This document shows, piece by piece, positions 57,001 through 57,337 of a stretch of DNA of 57,337 bases. Each line of letters opens with the position of its first letter. The stretch's first letter is position 1. The DNA comes from an uncultured Comamonas sp. Lineage in GTDB: Bacteria; Pseudomonadota; Gammaproteobacteria; Burkholderiales; Burkholderiaceae_C. The notes under the pieces were generated by a model. That model did not search any database. It was given only the letters and a program-made list of their open reading frames with translations, and had not been told where the DNA came from. The stretch spans positions 1-57,337 of the forward strand of contig CABIIJ010000008.1 of NCBI GenBank assembly GCA_902175065.1. Direction: 5' to 3'. Both the position numbers and the translations under genes were made by a program.

Positions 57001-57337
57001 GATCTGGGTACCCTCCGACCCGGCCAACCCCGATGGCCCGCTGACCCCTGTGACCCCAGGCGAGGCGGTACCTCCTGGCGTGACGCCGCCGGTGTTCGAT
57101 GATGACCGTGAGCTGACCGTCAGCGGCGGCACCGTCAACGAAGGTTCGGGCTACGGCAGTTTTGTGGTTGAAGGCGCAGAAGGCCAGAAGGTCAAGCTGG
57201 AGCTGGTCGATGGCAGTGCCACGGTTGGCAGCGATGCGAACGACAAGAGCGGAGCGACCGACTACACGGGCGATCTTGAATACTTCGACGGTACGAAGTG
57301 GCAGTCCTACACCCCGGGTGAATATGTCGAGATTCCC
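51056..57337 (+). CDS. Giant modular surface adhesin (Ig-like, GEVED, Calx-beta-like repeats), 3' partial
   Basis: The frame is open for 2,094 codons to the right edge without a stop. The N-terminus has a basic start and LEPRLLFDGAGAVAA (17-31), a head motif common in very large, probably type I secreted, repeat adhesins; no Sec signal peptide is seen. Domains follow: an Ig-like module ending AGNTATATAALIVDTTPP; a SwmB-like segment (IIVELNYNEALNEGSV); cadherin-like segments; a beta-propeller-like stretch (YLLNANGDILYGVNL, LAFSSVDGHLYAS, at 52700-53500); a GEVED domain (GWIDFNRDGKFSTDE to GEVEDYKI, 53820-54130); more Ig-like modules; then Calx-beta-like repeats from 55711. RTX motifs, if any, would be beyond the window. 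Biofilm or attachment roles are inferred. Confidence 0.88.
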   Translation, partial: MAKKKTSFRSPSRRLALEPRLLFDGAGAVAAADAIAQDDQHQSTEASQDHNPTLSNNDDDNGNGLAFTSFFAAALDMDLGPTVESIVRQSPSFETTNADSVTFRVTFSEGVTGVTGSSFVIAPGSVSGATIQLVSQVDGAGTQYDVVVSGLSGRGTLNIDLAASSGIISQDGNSRPVTETNPAGGKPDHSYTIDRDINTAYINDLTGGNINGSNIATRDTTGLEFSGKADAGDTVRLYIGNKLLGSAKADGSGNWSLTYTGDPLAEGTHTLVIRSSDAAGNTATATAALIVDTTPPATPSGTADDIIVELNYNEALNEGSVPPASAFTVTGSVSGTVTVRDVIVEGSKIRLILTSTLQQGETVKVSYTGQTATDLVGNAGNTFSNVDLVNNTKDGSAEAAPEITLPTGKNGNGVDADKHQLYSKGDDPKFIFNGNVVLVDGDDDYLESATVTLTGTNNSGDALSILGTLPKGIRAEITKNGDGSVTLKLIGHATKADYATALGQVQFSTTTGFALSNTRTVELVVNDGQKDSVAVTREIRTLEQAFSLNDTTTAYLLNANGDILYGVNLVMGTVEELTTTLGMGNSNALAFSSVDGHLYASKNNGGTYQLVRINADGTVTTVATHNDSTTTNDPDSNTNLISADIDANGIMYLNASNGSKIFRFDTNPASATYNQWLPPLTLSGATTTTRWTDMSVNPKDGMIYAAGSNGAGTARSNLYRIDPTTGEVERLVGTTANNVNANIQLDGGGAVTQSSFPMQYFDKNGYFYFTAGGDKPTIYRMDMTDPDNPGTTAVAPKYNGNLPTTGDAGRIVTIELDYGDARSVTDKNGDTHQYVTTLGDKDGTDVAGGPRHNQLDNTVWLGTEHGYEGDAKATVNADGDESDDGIAKDKNGKFVIPALREGMTEYSITVSVHNDSGKEATLVGWIDFNRDGKFSTDEACTVPIQPGQTSAMLTWQLPAGIVDGSLLSDIQGATTSVDTFARFRITSETDTLGASDPWNQAPTNVNGHDARSYGARMDGEVEDYKITMYGPDNTPPRVTNVEVSDGDTGPRYTPVGEIKVTFSESVKNVDINDFVLMRDGVPVSLPPDTPISQDPDDPAVWYIDLSNVTNPTGDYELIVPNGTSLSADEQGSATIHDDAGNNLAEGGSIKFKIDNTAPLIDLDSGDDTTRDHTASYTANQPDAVSLDNSTTNREATVEEKSDRVTHIDIAVGGLRDGDNELLVFGNITLKANGSDVSTDSDNPTTATVGGVEVVITYAAGKFTLTPVNAGGAENLAGEMSAADAQKVVRDISYKNDAGAGATNGKRTFSFTATDRAGATASPAVATVDVTGGNGSNGPDVPTVEKQVTNTTTPTIVGEAKVPNDGKLEVTVKVDPDDPDTWQTYEWNASTDPGDPLQYNPTENTWTLQIPPGDDIPEGKYSVSAAVTPNGGSPVEDLTDNELIIDLTPPDAPVVPDQSTHDTTPAIHGTADVRDGEKLTVSVTVNGKTYTYTEGTPEGDLYLKRDNNTWTLQLPAEPGAVMTPGQSYEVTATVKDAAGNISDEGKGTVTIEPVDVTDPVVNEASGHAVFEVTVLPNTNVSLALEEIANSATGGGVDFGTDTGTGLEYWNGAAWVAYSAGAKVAADASGKLLVRTPIINDDVADDGEQFKLIVTPVYGNNEAITDNTGKGTATIKDDGTGDIFDPNTGEKTPTDPGDEGYVPRDNDLTVSSPTVNEGSEYAVFEVEATPGAEITLTVNDGSAKGGADGSTTDGSVDYVTKVEVSTDGGQSWTTYNAGDKVTVPADGTVLVRVPVVDDDVSDSGETFTLEVTQGNGVPVTGTATIVDDGTGDLWVTDPSDPDGELVKNPGPTDPGYKPKDNDLKVSSPTVNEASDYAVFDVQATPNTEITLTLTPGSADGGGTDFGTDGSTPNLEYSTDGGQTWTEYNTGDKVTVPADGKVLVRTPVVNDDIPDDGEQFTLTVQQGSGVPVTGTATIKDDGTGTIWVPSDPANPDGPLTPVTPGEAVPPGVTPPVFDDDRELTVSGGTVNEGSGYGSFVVEGAEGQKVKLELVDGSATVGSDANDKSGATDYTGDLEYFDGTKWQSYTPGEYVEIP
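55711..57337 (+). repeat. Calx-beta-like repeat array in the giant adhesin
   Basis: Units begin near 55711, 56165, 56630 and 57107, with spacings of 454, 465 and 477 nt (151-159 residues). Each opens with a TVNEGS- or VNEAS-like motif. Complete units then carry LVRTPVVNDD or its variants, GEQF or GETF, and end with GTATIKDDGTG-like Asp-rich loops that would bind calcium. The last unit is cut by the edge. Confidence 0.8.

Overview
The window looks like a chromosomal segment of a GC-rich betaproteobacterium, most likely Burkholderiales, family Comamonadaceae. The grounds are the uvrC-pgsA and hupB-ppiD gene orders, a nadE-glnB pair, the purine/urate gene set with a BMP-type ABC transporter, and a recurrent intergenic repeat with arms resembling AGCTG..GCGCTTG / CAAGC..AGCTAT. 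I cannot name the genus.

Left part (1-10 kb): a two-partner secretion pair, a TpsB outer-membrane transporter cut by the window edge and its ~2,000-residue TpsA adhesin with GLUG motifs and 87-residue YDG repeats. It is followed by a TadA tRNA deaminase carrying a decayed alpha/beta-hydrolase tail and an LD-carboxypeptidase with a His-rich head. 10-16 kb: housekeeping genes, namely ppa, an NAD synthetase whose glutaminase domain appears catalytically dead, glnB (PII), hslR, a P1-family peptidase, a DUF411 protein and a YitT-like membrane protein. 16-26 kb: a metal-efflux P-type ATPase with a divergent CadR/PbrR-like MerR regulator, photolyase and mutS, tRNA-Ser, and maeB.

26-35 kb is a purine-degradation island. 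It holds an NCS2 permease, an M20 hydrolase, a UraD-AllC fusion, PuuE allantoinase, a GntR regulator, HiuH and the membrane urate hydroxylase PuuD. Together they would carry urate through 5-hydroxyisourate, OHCU, allantoin and allantoate to ureidoglycolate-level products. Three promoters in the island share the 13-mer TTGTATACACTTT, each oriented toward its gene, which suggests one GntR regulon. A BMP-family ABC transporter for purine nucleosides (38.9-45 kb) is plausibly related. Its first substrate-binding protein gene is broken by an in-frame amber codon, and an intact tandem paralogue follows.

35-38 kb: tRNA-Arg(ACG), which is the classical TadA substrate, a Crp/Fnr regulator with an FNR-like box, a GGDEF protein and an unknown coiled-coil membrane protein. 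45-50.6 kb: uvrC, pgsA, hupB, tRNA-Val, ppiD and tRNA-His. 51-57.3 kb: a giant modular adhesin, open at the right edge, with the LEPRLLFDGA head motif, Ig-like and GEVED modules, and Calx-beta-like repeats. At least nine copies of a hairpin repeat of up to ~90 nt punctuate the window, and one lies in frame inside nadE.
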